This document shows, piece after piece, positions 36,086 through 45,165 of a stretch of 64,000 bases of DNA. The position numbers and the translations under genes were made by a program. Source of the DNA: CAVYXF01 sp963772335 (GTDB taxonomy: Bacteria > Pseudomonadota > Alphaproteobacteria > Rhizobiales > Rhodomicrobiaceae). A model generated the notes under the pieces. The model was not told the DNA's origin. It did no database searches and saw only the letters and a program-made list of their open reading frames with translations. Within the stretch, counting starts at the first letter, position 1. The number at the start of each line of letters is the position of its first letter. The stretch is taken from assembly GCA_963772335.1 (NCBI GenBank), contig CAVYXF010000001.1, positions 868,001 through 932,000 on the forward strand, given 5' to 3'.

Positions 36086-37616
36086 CTATTTCTTCTTCCC
36101 CGGGAGCCCTGGCAATCCGCCAAATCCCCCTGGCAACCCGGGCAAGCCGCGCGGCAAGCCTCCGGGCAGACCCGGCATGCCGCCAGGCAACCCGCCACCG
36201 CCAGGAAGGCCCGGCATTCCCGGCGGCATTTTCCCGGACTTGGCCGCCTCGACCATTTCTGGCGTCACCTCCGGCATCGGGCCGCCCATGCCGAACAGCT
36301 TGCCGAGGCCGCCCTTGCCCTTGGAGACCATCTTCATCATGTCCGCCATCTGGCGGTGCATTTTCAGCAGCTTATTGACGTCGGCGACCTGCGTGCCCGA
36401 GCCGGCCGCGATGCGCTTCTTGCGCGAAGCCGCCAGAACCTTCGGATTGCGCCGCTCCTGCTTGGTCATGGAGCCGATGATCGCGACCTGCTGCTTAAAC
36501 ATCTTGTCGTCGAGGCCGCTAGCATCGATCTGCTTCTTCATCTTGCCGATGCCGGGCAGCATGCCGAGGATCGACGACATGCCCCCGAGCTTTTGCATCT
36601 GCTTGAGCTGATCGGAGAGATCGTCGCAGATCGAACTCGCCCTTCTGCATCTTCCTCGCGACTTTGGCGGCCTTCTCGGCATCGATAGTCGCCGCAGCCC
36701 TCTCGACCAGCGAAACCACGTCGCCCATGCCGAGGATGCGCCCCGCAATGCGCTCGGGATAAAAGTCCTCCAAGCCGTCGAGCTTTTCGCCGGTGCCGAG
36801 CAGCTTGATCGGCTTGCCGGTGACCGCGCGCATGGAAAGCGCCGCGCCGCCACGGCCATCGCCGTCGATACGGGTGAGAACAATACCGGAAACACCGATT
36901 CGTTCGTTGAAGGTTCGGGCGACGTTCACGGCATCCTGGCCGGTGAGACTGTCTGCCACCAGCAGCGTCTCATGCGGGTGGGCAATGTCGCGCACCTCCG
37001 CGACTTCGGCCATCAGCGCCTCATCGATATGGAGGCGCCCTGCGGTGTCGAGCATCACCACATCATAGCCGCCAAGACGCCCGGCCTCCATGGCGCGGCG
37101 TGCGATCTGCGGCGGGGTTTGGCCGGCGACGATCGGCAGCGTATCGATGCCGGCCTGCTCACCCAGAACCTTGAGCTGCTCCTGCGCGGCCGGACGGCGC
37201 GTGTCGAGCGAGGCCATCAGCACGCGCTTCCTGTCGCGCTCGGTGAGGCGCTTTGCGATTTTGCCGGTCGTGGTCGTCTTACCGGAGCCCTGCAGGCCGA
37301 CCATCATAATGGCGAACGGCGCGGGCGCATTGAGATCGAGCGGTACCGCCTCAGCCCCGAGCGTTTCCACCAGTTCGTCATGGACGATCTTGATGACCAT
37401 CTGGCCGGGCGTGACGGATTTCAGCACCGCCTGACCGACAGCCTTGTTCTTCACCCGGTCAGTGAAAGAGCGCACCACGTCGAGCGCCACGTCAGCTTCG
37501 AGAAGCGCCCAGCGCACCTCGCGCATCGCCTCGCCAACATCATTTTCCGACAGCGCCCCACGCCCAGTGAGCTTGTCGAGAATGCCGGAGAGGCGATCGG
37601 ATAAAGATTCGAACAT
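36086..37616 (-). CDS. ffh: Signal recognition particle protein Ffh (one-base frameshift)
   Basis: 509 residues once one surplus base is removed. It starts MFESLSDRLSGILDKLTGRG at 37616. The NG domain holds the GTPase motifs GLQGSGKTTTTGKIAKRL, DTRRPAAQEQL, DTAGRLHIDE and, further on, LTRIDGDGRGGAAL. At about 36626 the frame breaks: GEFDL is followed by nonsense in frame one, while frame two continues DDLSDQLKQMQKLGGMSSIL, the M-domain start. The M domain ends in a Gly/Pro/Leu-rich tail. Ffh delivers nascent membrane proteins to FtsY and is essential, so a sequencing indel is the likely reason for the break. Confidence 0.94.
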
Positions 37617-37929
37617 GGGTCTCACGCTTTGCGCTGGAGTTGAGCGCCCGCGGTAGGGGGCTTTCCTCTAATCTCGCGCGCCTCGCCAAGATTTCAAATG
37701 GCCAAACGAAAAAACACCCGCGGGCGAATATCGCTGGCGGATGCTGCCTCCCTTGCCTCCCGGTCCTAGATCATGGCCATGTGCAAGGCGGGCTGGTCGT
37801 TTGACGCAATTTTTGATTGCGCACCTGTTCTACGCCCTCCTCAACGGCCGCGTCAACAGCCGATTAGGGGAGCTCGACAGCGTGACCCCGCCATAGTTCA
37901 TCAACACGAGCGGACCGCCGGCCGGGCGA
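37617..37929. other. Spacer between ffh and the Fe-alcohol dehydrogenase
   Basis: About 310 bases. A short inverted repeat around TTTTTGATTGCGCA (near 37810) is the only structure noticed. No RNA gene was recognised. Confidence 0.3.
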
Positions 37930-39087
37930 CTAGAACGCTGCCGTGTAGATGGCAAGTGCATCGGGCTCGGTCAGTTCGCGCGGATTGTTGACCAGCAGCC
38001 GTGTCTGCTTCATGGCGTCGCGCGCGAGCATCGGTAGCGCGTCTTCGGTGATCTTCACCTCGCGAAGGCGCTGCGGCACTTCGAGCTCGCGCGACAAGGC
38101 AGCCAGCGCCTCGACAAAAGCCTCAGCACGCCCGGCGAGGGGGGTCGCCGCAAGCTCGGGAAAGCCATCTGCGGCGATCTCGGCGTAGAGGTGATGTGCT
38201 TCGGGAAGGTTGAAGCGCAGGACGTGGGGCAGCACCAGCGCATTGGAGAGGCCGTGAGGCACGTGATAATGGCCGCCGATCGGGTAAGCGAGCGCGTGAA
38301 CCGCAGCAACCGGCGAATTGGCGAAGGCCTGGCCGGCGAGCAGCGAGCCCAGCAGCATCTTTCCACGCGCCTCGCGATTGCGACCATTGAAAACCGCCTC
38401 GCGGACATTCGCCCCGAGCAGCTGCAGCGCCTGGCGAGCAAGACCGCGTGAGATTGGGTTGTTGTTCGCCGATTTCGAGGCATAGGCCTCGATGGCATGC
38501 ACCATGGCGTCGATGCCGGTCGCGGCGGTGGTGGATGGCGGCAGGCCGAGCGTCAGATCGGCATCGAGAATGGCGATGTCGGGCAGGAGGAGCGGCGAGA
38601 CGATGCCCTTCTTTTCCGCCGCGCCGGTGGTGATAATCGCGACCGGCGTCACCTCCGAGCCGGTGCCGGCGGTGGTCGGCACCAGCACCAGCGGCAGACG
38701 CGGTCCCTTGGCAATGCCGACGCCATAGGTCTCGGCGATTGGCTCGCCGCTTCGGGCAAGAAGCGCGGCTACCTTGGCCACATCCATCGGTGAGCCGCCC
38801 CCAAGGCCAAGCAGGCCAGTCGCCTTATGGGCCTTGGCGGCCGCCACGGCTGCCTGGATATTGGCTTCCGGTGGGTCGGCCTCGACCTCGTCGAAGATCG
38901 CGACGGCGATGCCGGCCTCTTCTAGCGATTGGAGCGCCGGAGCGATAACGCCCAGCGCGCGCAAGCCTTTGTCTGTGACAACGAGAACGCGGCTGCCGAG
39001 CACCGGCTTTACCATTTCGCCGATCCGGGCCGACGCACCATCCGCGGCAATAATCGATTTGGTCGTGTTGAAGATGAAACCGGCCAT
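37930..39087 (-). CDS. Iron-containing alcohol dehydrogenase
   Basis: 385 residues from the ATG at 39087, which has GGAGACG upstream; a longer frame to 39162 lacks that. The fold is Fe-ADH (group III): the nucleotide loop GLGGGSPMDVAKVAALL, the segment VPTTAGTGSEVTPVAII and the metal site HALAYPIGGHYHVPHGLSNA with its histidines. These enzymes oxidise or reduce various alcohols and aldehydes with NAD(P). The substrate cannot be assigned, and no pathway neighbour helps. Confidence 0.92.
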   Translation of the reverse strand: MAGFIFNTTKSIIAADGASARIGEMVKPVLGSRVLVVTDKGLRALGVIAPALQSLEEAGIAVAIFDEVEADPPEANIQAAVAAAKAHKATGLLGLGGGSPMDVAKVAALLARSGEPIAETYGVGIAKGPRLPLVLVPTTAGTGSEVTPVAIITTGAAEKKGIVSPLLLPDIAILDADLTLGLPPSTTAATGIDAMVHAIEAYASKSANNNPISRGLARQALQLLGANVREAVFNGRNREARGKMLLGSLLAGQAFANSPVAAVHALAYPIGGHYHVPHGLSNALVLPHVLRFNLPEAHHLYAEIAADGFPELAATPLAGRAEAFVEALAALSRELEVPQRLREVKITEDALPMLARDAMKQTRLLVNNPRELTEPDALAIYTAAF

Positions 39088-39520
39088 TTGCGTCTCCTGC
39101 CTCGCTGCTATTCCCGTCCAGCCCGACGGATTGTAGCGCCGCCGCCTGTTCAGCGCGACCATTCCGCACCGAAGGCCGGGCTGTGCCTCTTATGTCACGC
39201 CTCGCTGGCCGTTTATTTCCCGATTACGCACGGGAGCTTGCGGACGTAGGCCCCCATTGTTACAAAGAAAACGCAGCTGGGTGTGCTTTTAGTCACGGAG
39301 GGAAAGCCCCGGCAGCAGCGCACGGCTCATCTCAGAATCGGCCGCTGAGCTTTAGAGATATATTTCGTCTCATCCGCTCGCCGGAGTGAGGCAACAAACT
39401 GAACAATAAACCCGCTCTTTAATCTTTTTCTCTCGCCTGTCGCTCAAACGGCAGGCGAATGCTTTTGGGGCGCCTGGCCGACTGTTTGCGCCTACACAAG
39501 AGAAATGGGCACCGCTGACC
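39088..39520. other. Intergenic region with one hairpin
   Basis: About 430 bases. A palindrome CGCCTGTCG...CGGCAGGCG lies at about 39434-39458, preceded on the plus strand by a T-rich stretch. It is placed where the reverse-strand GFA gene would end, but on that strand it is followed by A-rich sequence, so terminator status is doubtful. No gene was seen. Confidence 0.35.
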
Positions 39521-39886
39521 TTATTCGTCGAAATACGTCCAGGTTTCAGCGCCATCAAGGCGGCGCACCTTCGCGCGGGCCAGGATCTCCGGCTCCATCA
39601 GTCGGGCATTGACGCCCATCCAGTCGCTTTCCGGTTTGAGCGCAGCCCAATACACGACGCAACCGCAGGCGGAGCAACGGTGAAATTCCAGCACTCCTGC
39701 GTTGCATAGATAGACATCGGTGGTTGCTTCGGGTTCTGACCGATGAACTTGCCTCGGGGCGTAATACGCCCAAAGAGCACCGTAACGTCGGCATATGGAG
39801 CAGTTGCAGTCCGTAACTTCGGTGGGGGCAGCATCGATCTCCAGGCATACAGCCCCGCAATGACAGGAAGCTCTAATCAAAATCAC
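39521..39886 (-). CDS. GFA family (formaldehyde-activating-like) protein
   Basis: 121 residues, starting with GTG at 39886. The zinc-binding pattern of the GFA/CENP-V family is complete: SCHCGAV, CNCSICRRYG and RCSACGCVVYW. Members resemble glutathione-dependent formaldehyde-activating enzyme, but most are of unknown function. It lies directly downstream of lspA with an 18-base gap, so it may share that transcript. Confidence 0.9.
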   Translation of the reverse strand: MILIRASCHCGAVCLEIDAAPTEVTDCNCSICRRYGALWAYYAPRQVHRSEPEATTDVYLCNAGVLEFHRCSACGCVVYWAALKPESDWMGVNARLMEPEILARAKVRRLDGAETWTYFDE

Positions 39887-39904
39887 CCTCGCCTGCTAGC
39901 CGTC

Positions 39905-40441
39905 TCACCTACTTTCTCGCTCGTCGCGAGGGCTGCGCATCCAGTCCAGGATCAGCCCGACGACCCCTGCGCCAATTGCCACGTCGGCGATGTTGAAGAT
40001 GTACCAGGAAAAATCGCCGTAGTGGAAATGGAAGAAGTCGGCGACTGCGCCATGAACGATACGGTCGGTGAGGTTGCCGAGCGCGCCGCCGATGATCAGG
40101 CCGAGTGAGAGCGCGGCAAAGCGCGTCATGGAATTGGCCATCCAGATCAGCAGTGCCGCAACCGCGACGAGCGATACGCCAATCAGGATCACCTGGCCTG
40201 TCGAGCCATGCTGGGGGAACAGGCCATAGGACACGCCCTTGTTCCAGGCCATCACCAGCTCGAAAAACGGAGTGATCTCCACCCGGCCACGCTCGGCGAT
40301 GCGGTAGACGTCGAGCATCCAATATTTGTGGCCCTGATCGAGCGCAAAAGCGAAGAGCGCCGCAATGGCGCCCGTACTACTCGCCGGGCCCCAAAGCCGA
40401 AATCGCGCCTGGGCTGGACTTTCTGCCTTGCTCGGCTCCAT
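39905..40441 (-). CDS. lspA: Lipoprotein signal peptidase
   Basis: 178 residues from the ATG at 40441. Four membrane helices are predicted. Both catalytic aspartate motifs are present: GNLTDRIVHGAVADFFHF and FNIADVAI. LspA cleaves prolipoproteins in front of the lipidated cysteine, and at least two lipoproteins in this window (1054 and 59970) are candidate substrates. The N-terminal 20 residues are hydrophilic. Confidence 0.95.
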   Translation of the reverse strand: MEPSKAESPAQARFRLWGPASSTGAIAALFAFALDQGHKYWMLDVYRIAERGRVEITPFFELVMAWNKGVSYGLFPQHGSTGQVILIGVSLVAVAALLIWMANSMTRFAALSLGLIIGGALGNLTDRIVHGAVADFFHFHYGDFSWYIFNIADVAIGAGVVGLILDWMRSPRDERESR

Positions 40442-40555
40442 TGCGGCATCCGCTCCCGTTGAAGCGCCCTTTTCGCAAAGCAAGGGGGCAGCTGTAAAGA
40501 GCGTTGAGGGAACACACGACGGAGCCGGTCGGAAGCGCCTTCGGAACCTGCGGCG

Positions 40556-41095
40556 TCAGGCGGGGCGCGCCGACATTACCGGCTGGCCGGGTGCGGGGGC
40601 AGCGCCATTGTTTGGCGGTGGTGAGCCTTGAGCATCGCCCATCGCGTCCTGAAGTGCACTGCGCAGAGCAAGGGGATCGCCGACTGCCGGCAGGTGGATC
40701 ATGTCGTCGCCAGTGCCATGTATGTCCAGGCTCCCATAGCCTAACAGCCGGCCCAAGAAATCCTGACCGAACTGGACTTCTTCGATGTTGCGCAGCTGAA
40801 GCTCGTTGGTTTCCCGCTCAATGAGACCGCGCTTGTAGATGAGCCGCTGATTGGTGACGCCGATTTCCGTGGTCCAGATCGGGGTCATGATCGACAGAAA
40901 AATAAGCGCGCCAGCTATCAGCGCCGCGAGCGCCGCCCAGCTACTATTGCTGTTATTGCTGATGCCGATGGCCAGGACCGCGACTACGACGGCCACGATA
41001 ACCGCCCCCCAGGCTGCTGCGTGGTACAGCCAGTGGAAATGCGCACGGTAGCGGATCGCCTCATTCGGCGCGAGGCTCTTCTCGATATAGCTCAC
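40556..41095 (-). CDS. Bacterial PH-domain membrane protein
   Basis: 179 residues, GTG start at 41095 after AAGGAGCG. Two membrane helices (AAAWGAVIVAVVVAVLAIG and LAALIAGALIFLSIM) are followed by a bPH2-type domain: EIGVTNQRLIYKRGLIERETNELQL in parts, then IEEVQFGQDFLGRLLGYGSL. The C-terminal tail is Gly/Pro-rich. The family is YdbS/YdbT-like and of unknown function in the inner membrane. It is about 70 bases downstream of rsmD. Confidence 0.85.
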   Translation of the reverse strand: MSYIEKSLAPNEAIRYRAHFHWLYHAAAWGAVIVAVVVAVLAIGISNNSNSSWAALAALIAGALIFLSIMTPIWTTEIGVTNQRLIYKRGLIERETNELQLRNIEEVQFGQDFLGRLLGYGSLDIHGTGDDMIHLPAVGDPLALRSALQDAMGDAQGSPPPNNGAAPAPGQPVMSARPA

Positions 41096-41164
41096 GATGC
41101 CGCTCCTTCTTTCTCCGCAGTCGATCCTCAGCAGGAATGGAAACGCTTCAGACGAAGCACCGTT

Positions 41165-41728
41165 TCATATGGGGCCGGTCCAACGCAGAAAATAGACGGC
41201 CGTGCCGCCGTAAATGCGTTGGTCGAGAAGCTCAAAGCCGCCGGGCGGCGTGAATTCAGCCTCGGCGCTTTCCTCAAGCACCATGATCGCATCAGACGAT
41301 AGCCAGGCGCCGGTCGCGGCGGCATGAAGCGCGAGCTCGCTAAGCCCCTTGCCATAAGGCGGATCGGCGAAGGCGAGAGAGAATGGCGCTAGTGTGCCGA
41401 TCTCGCCGAGCCGGGTGGCATCGCGGCGGTAAATCCGTGTCGCGGCGATTAAACCAAGCGCTTCCGCATTGCGCCGGATCAGCCCGCAGGCTTCGGCGCT
41501 CTCCTCCACGAAGAGCGTGAAGCCGCCGCCCCGTGACATAGCCTCAAGGCCAAGCGCTCCGGTGCCGGCGAACAGGTCGAGCACGCGCGCGCCCTCGATC
41601 TCGACGCCAAGGCCGTGCGTGAGGATGTTGAAGATAGACTCCCGCACGCGGTCGCTGGTCGGCCTTATGGTATCGTCCTTGGGGGCCGCCAGCGAGGCAC
41701 CGCGGAACCGCCCGGCGACGATCCTCAC
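41165..41728 (-). CDS. rsmD: 16S rRNA (guanine966-N2)-methyltransferase RsmD
   Basis: 187 residues with a GTG start overlapping the rluB stop (GTGA). It begins RIVAGRFRGASLAAP and has IRPTSDRVRESIFNIL, the SAM motif VLDLFAGTGALGLEAMSRG and the catalytic motif FADPPYGKG. RsmD methylates G966 of 16S rRNA in the 30S subunit. The coupling with rluB forms a small rRNA-modification operon. Confidence 0.96.
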   Translation of the reverse strand: MRIVAGRFRGASLAAPKDDTIRPTSDRVRESIFNILTHGLGVEIEGARVLDLFAGTGALGLEAMSRGGGFTLFVEESAEACGLIRRNAEALGLIAATRIYRRDATRLGEIGTLAPFSLAFADPPYGKGLSELALHAAATGAWLSSDAIMVLEESAEAEFTPPGGFELLDQRIYGGTAVYFLRWTGPI

Positions 41729-42618
41729 GAGGATTTCCGCTTGCGTTGCGGCTTGGGCTTAGGCCGGCGCGGCTTCCCGGTGGCCTTCTCTGGGCGACTC
41801 CCGGCAGATGGCGTCCGGCCGGATTCTTGCCGCTCTCGCGCCTGCATTTTTTGAGCAATCCCGAGCCTCGCCGCCATTTCCGGGCCGAGTTGCTCAGCTA
41901 TGACGCGGCGCTTCACCTCCTCGATCTGGCCGGGCTCGAGATCGCCAAGACTGAACGGCCCGAAGGATAGCCGGATGAGACGCGTCACGGTGAGCTTGAG
42001 ATATTCCATAACGCGGCGCACTTCGCGGTTCTTGCCCTCGCGAATGCCGAGTGTCAGCCAGGTGTTGGTGCCCTGCGCCCGGTCGAGCCGCGCCTCGATC
42101 GCGCCATAGCGGATACCCTCGATCTCCACGCCATCCGCGAGCTTGTCCAGCTCCGCCTGGGTGATCGTGCCATGCGCCCGCACCCGGTAGCGGCGCAGCC
42201 AGCCAGTCGCGGGACTCTCCAGATGGCGGGCGAGCGCACCGTCATTGGTCAAGAGCAGGAGACCTTCGGTGTTGAAGTCGAGACGGCCAACCGAGATCAC
42301 GCGCGGTAAATCCTCCGGCAGTGCCTCGAACACGGTCGGGCGTCCCTGCGGATCACGGTGCGTCGTTACCCGTCCTTTGGGCTTGTAGTAGCGCCACAGC
42401 CGGACGGATTCGGCAGCTGGAAGCGGCGCGCCATCCACCGCGATCCGGTCGCCAGCGGTCACATTTACGGCAGGGGTGTCGAGCGCCTTGCCGTTGAGTG
42501 TAACCCGGCCTTCCCCAATCAGCCGCTCCGCGTCCCGGCGCGAGCAAAGGCCCGCGCGCGCAATCACCTTGGCGATCCGTTCACCACCGGCGCCCTCGCT
42601 ATCGTCCTTTTCCCGCAT
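41725..42618 (-). CDS. rluB: 23S rRNA pseudouridine synthase, RluB type
   Basis: 297 residues from the ATG at 42618. An S4 RNA-binding domain (ERIAKVIARAGLCSRRDAERLI) leads into the RsuA/RluB catalytic domain: YYKPKGRVTTHRDPQGR, then VISVGRLDFNTEGLLLLTNDG with the catalytic aspartate, and GIREGKNREVRRVME. The C-terminus is a long Lys/Arg-rich tail. It modifies a uridine in the 23S rRNA peptidyl-transferase region; RluE or RluF specificity cannot be excluded from sequence alone. Confidence 0.9.
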   Translation of the reverse strand: MREKDDSEGAGGERIAKVIARAGLCSRRDAERLIGEGRVTLNGKALDTPAVNVTAGDRIAVDGAPLPAAESVRLWRYYKPKGRVTTHRDPQGRPTVFEALPEDLPRVISVGRLDFNTEGLLLLTNDGALARHLESPATGWLRRYRVRAHGTITQAELDKLADGVEIEGIRYGAIEARLDRAQGTNTWLTLGIREGKNREVRRVMEYLKLTVTRLIRLSFGPFSLGDLEPGQIEEVKRRVIAEQLGPEMAARLGIAQKMQARERQESGRTPSAGSRPEKATGKPRRPKPKPQRKRKSS

Positions 42619-42704
42619 GTGTGTAATTTGAGCAAATCTCATATTCGACTCAGTTTGCCTGATATGATCGCGTGCAGTGATTCGAGACTTGACGGGGAGA
42701 TGAC

Positions 42705-43766
42705 ATGCGTCGAGACCGCATAATTAAAGCCGTGAACACGCTGCGCGACGCCCTGCAGGCGGCCCAGATTCGCGAATTGCTGCGCGCCGCGCGCAATGGC
42801 CAGCAAATGGAAGGCGTGAACCGCACGCAAAAGATCTTGCTCGCTTATAATGTATTCATGCGCCATTACCAGGATTTCAGCGAGAGCGAAAAGGAGATGA
42901 TGACCTTTTTCGGTCTGACGCCGCTGCTCGATATCGCCTTCTGGTCCGCGCTGATCGACGGCGAGCAGGCGGTGTCGCGCAAGGTCATTTCCGACGTCGA
43001 CGTAGGCGCTTATAATGTCATCTTTGTAATGCCGAAGCTGCGCGAGCTGCTCACCCGCGAGAACGACCGCGAGCAGCTTATCGTCACGGACGCTCAAGGG
43101 AACGAGACCGAGATCAAGCGGCTGCGCCTGCTGGTCGCCGAGCGCCAGCGTTCGCTCACTGATCCGCAGCTCATCATCAATATCCTGCGCTCCATCGACG
43201 AATTCTACGAGGGCATGGTCTCGCTGCATGGCGGCTCGGCCGCCGGGCTGACGGTCGGCTCTATCGATAGCGGCTCGACCAAGTCTTTCGACATGTTCGG
43301 CGCGGCAACCATCATGGATGAGATCTCCACCCTCTTGATCGCGGTGTGGGACCGGATCAAATATTCGGCGGAGGAGAATTTCCGCTACCAGATCGAAGTG
43401 GCGATGATGGCGGCCGGCTTTATCAGCCGGGTGAAGGAAGCCCAAAGCGGCGGCGTCATCAATGAGGAGCAGGGCCAGCGTATCACCCGTTCCGTGGCCA
43501 AGGCCATCGAGGCGCTGTTCCGCTCCGGTGCTTATACCGAGGAGATGGACGAAATTCGTGACATCCGTGCCAGCGCGTTCCTCGTGCCCAAGACGCAACT
43601 CATCGAATATCGCCGCGACGAAGCGCGCGTCGAGTTCAAGAGCTCCGAAATGCGCGATGGGCTCGAGGTCGGCGAGAAGACCGATGCGCTCGCGCGGCTG
43701 GCCGACGTGGCCCGCCTGGGCGAAAGCAAGGATCACAGCGACGCCGGTTCCTCATCTCCGCTCTAA
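42705..43766 (+). CDS. Conserved protein of unknown function
   Basis: 353 residues from the ATG at 42705, with GGGGAG upstream. It is mostly helical, soluble and evenly charged, with no signal peptide or membrane segment. Visible landmarks are DFSESEKEMMTFFGLTPLLD, KLRELLTRENDREQLIV, SIDEFYEGMVSLHGGSAAG and DEIRDIRASAFLVPKTQ. I cannot match it to a family. It is divergent from rluB with about 85 bases between, and ends 33 bases before tadA, so it probably shares that transcript. Good codon use and composition argue for a real, vertically inherited gene. Confidence 0.75.
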   Translation: MRRDRIIKAVNTLRDALQAAQIRELLRAARNGQQMEGVNRTQKILLAYNVFMRHYQDFSESEKEMMTFFGLTPLLDIAFWSALIDGEQAVSRKVISDVDVGAYNVIFVMPKLRELLTRENDREQLIVTDAQGNETEIKRLRLLVAERQRSLTDPQLIINILRSIDEFYEGMVSLHGGSAAGLTVGSIDSGSTKSFDMFGAATIMDEISTLLIAVWDRIKYSAEENFRYQIEVAMMAAGFISRVKEAQSGGVINEEQGQRITRSVAKAIEALFRSGAYTEEMDEIRDIRASAFLVPKTQLIEYRRDEARVEFKSSEMRDGLEVGEKTDALARLADVARLGESKDHSDAGSSSPL

Positions 43767-43799
43767 GCGCGGCGCCCTAGCGCGCCGCCACGCAGCGTC

Positions 43800-44249
43800 A
43801 TGACGCCGGCATCTCCCATGGCGGCCGCGCTGGCACAGGCCGAAGCTGCGGCCAAGCGCGGTGAGGTGCCGGTCGGCGCGGTGATCACCGCCGCAGATGG
43901 CTCGATCCTCGCCCAGGACGGCAATCGCACGCTTGAGCTACACGACCCGACCGCCCACGCGGAGATGCTGGCGATACGTGCGGCTGCCCGGCTGCTCGGC
44001 AGTGAGCGGCTGACGGGTTGCGCACTCTATGTGACATTGGAGCCCTGCCCGATGTGCGCTGCGGCGATTTCCTTCGCGCGCATTGCACGGCTGTATTTTG
44101 GTGCGCCCGACCCGAAAGGCGGCGCCGTTGAGCACGGGCCGCGGCTCTTCGCCCAGCCCACCTGCCATCATGCCCCGGAAGTATATGGCGGCATCGCCGA
44201 GACGGAAGCCGCCGCCCTGCTCCGCGACTTCTTCCGCTCGCGGCGCTGA
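43800..44249 (+). CDS. tadA: tRNA-specific adenosine deaminase
   Basis: 149 residues. The zinc site of the cytidine/deoxycytidylate deaminase fold is complete: HAEMLAIRAAARLLG (His and catalytic Glu) and TLEPCPMCAAAISFARI (two Cys). The motif YFGAPDPKGGAVEHGP fits TadA. It converts A34 to inosine in tRNA-Arg(ACG) and is essential. It follows the unknown gene at 42705 closely. Confidence 0.95.
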   Translation: MTPASPMAAALAQAEAAAKRGEVPVGAVITAADGSILAQDGNRTLELHDPTAHAEMLAIRAAARLLGSERLTGCALYVTLEPCPMCAAAISFARIARLYFGAPDPKGGAVEHGPRLFAQPTCHHAPEVYGGIAETEAAALLRDFFRSRR

Positions 44250-44403
44250 TCACGGCCTTCCTGGCTGCGAGCGCGTCGAAATCTCCCGCATGCGCAAAGA
44301 CAGCAAAGCTCGCGTCCTGAGAGGTTCAGCTTGCATTTCCGCCCCGCGCGTTGGAGCATTCTGGAAATGCTCTAAAGAAGAAGAACCGTGGGAGACAGAC
44401 GCC

Positions 44404-44727
44404 ATGTGCCAGATTTTTGCCGGACAGCCCCGCTGGAACTATGAGCTGGAGAAGCGCTCAGTGCGACTTGGCGGTCATTCGACAAGCATTCAGCTGGAGA
44501 ATATCTTCTGGCAGACCCTCGAAGAGATCGCGTCGCGGGAGAATCTGAGCGTCGCCAAATTCATCAGCAAGCTGCATGACGAGGTGGTGCTCGCACATGG
44601 CGAGGCACGCAATTTCGCCTCGCTTCTGCGCTGCTGCTGCCTGATTTATCTCGACCGCGCCAATGACGGCGAAAGTCGCCGTTTCGGTGCCCCGAGCCGG
44701 GATGCGCGGCTCGTCGCCGCCGAATAG
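44404..44727 (+). CDS. Ribbon-helix-helix protein (RHH_4 type)
   Basis: 107 residues from the ATG at 44404. The segment KRSVRLGGHSTSIQLENIFWQ gives the ribbon strand and first helix, and EEIASRENLSVAKFISKLHDE the second helix of an Arc/MetJ-like fold. This matches the RHH_4 (PF13467) family common in alphaproteobacteria, one-domain proteins of unknown target. The remaining C-terminal part has three cysteines in LLRCCCLIYLDRA. The true start could be earlier, but the upstream frame overlaps tadA and has no family character. Confidence 0.75.
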   Translation: MCQIFAGQPRWNYELEKRSVRLGGHSTSIQLENIFWQTLEEIASRENLSVAKFISKLHDEVVLAHGEARNFASLLRCCCLIYLDRANDGESRRFGAPSRDARLVAAE

Positions 44728-44832
44728 CTCGCCTCGCAAAAAGGCGAGAGTAGTAAGTCACTACCACCCGCCTCTCTCCCGGTGACCTATTCTAGGCAAA
44801 AAGCACACCACCGGAGGAAAGGCATCGGGCTA

Positions 44833-45078
44833 ATGCCAGGAAGCGTGCATCTCATCGCATTCGGCTGGCTTTTCCTCGCCATGTTCTGGGTGCAGAGCGC
44901 GCTGGCCGAAGACAATCCCGGCGAAGAGCAGTTCAAGAAGGCTTGCGGGGTCTGCCGCACCCTGGAGCCGAACGCTCCCGTGCGCCAGGGCCCGAACTTG
45001 CACGGCGTCTACGGCCGCTCCTCCGGCCAACTGGCCGGCTTCAAATATTCCGATGCACTCGGGGGAATTGAGGGATGA
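44833..45078 (+). pseudogene. Decayed class I cytochrome c
   Basis: 81 residues from the ATG at 44833, with GGAGGAAA about 15 bases upstream. A signal peptide (IAFGWLFLAMFWVQSALA) leads into a c-type cytochrome start: FKKACGVCRTLEPN and GPNLHGVYGRSSGQLAGFKYSDAL. The haem motif reads CGVCR instead of CxxCH: the axial histidine is an arginine (CGC in place of CAC). The frame then ends before the Met ligand and C-terminal helix, about 50 residues short. No frame nearby restores the rest. It precedes the GMC dehydrogenase genes, whose partners in other bacteria include cytochromes c. Confidence 0.8.
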
Positions 45079-45165
45079 CCGGAGCCGTCATCAAACATTC
45101 CGGGAATGACACCGCGTGGATGGCACCTATGTGCCCGCCGCCAAACCGCCCTAAAAGGAGACGCC

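Noticed and set aside
39434..39458. A terminator hairpin after the GFA gene
   Set aside because: The stem is good, but on the relevant strand it is followed by A-rich, not T-rich, sequence.
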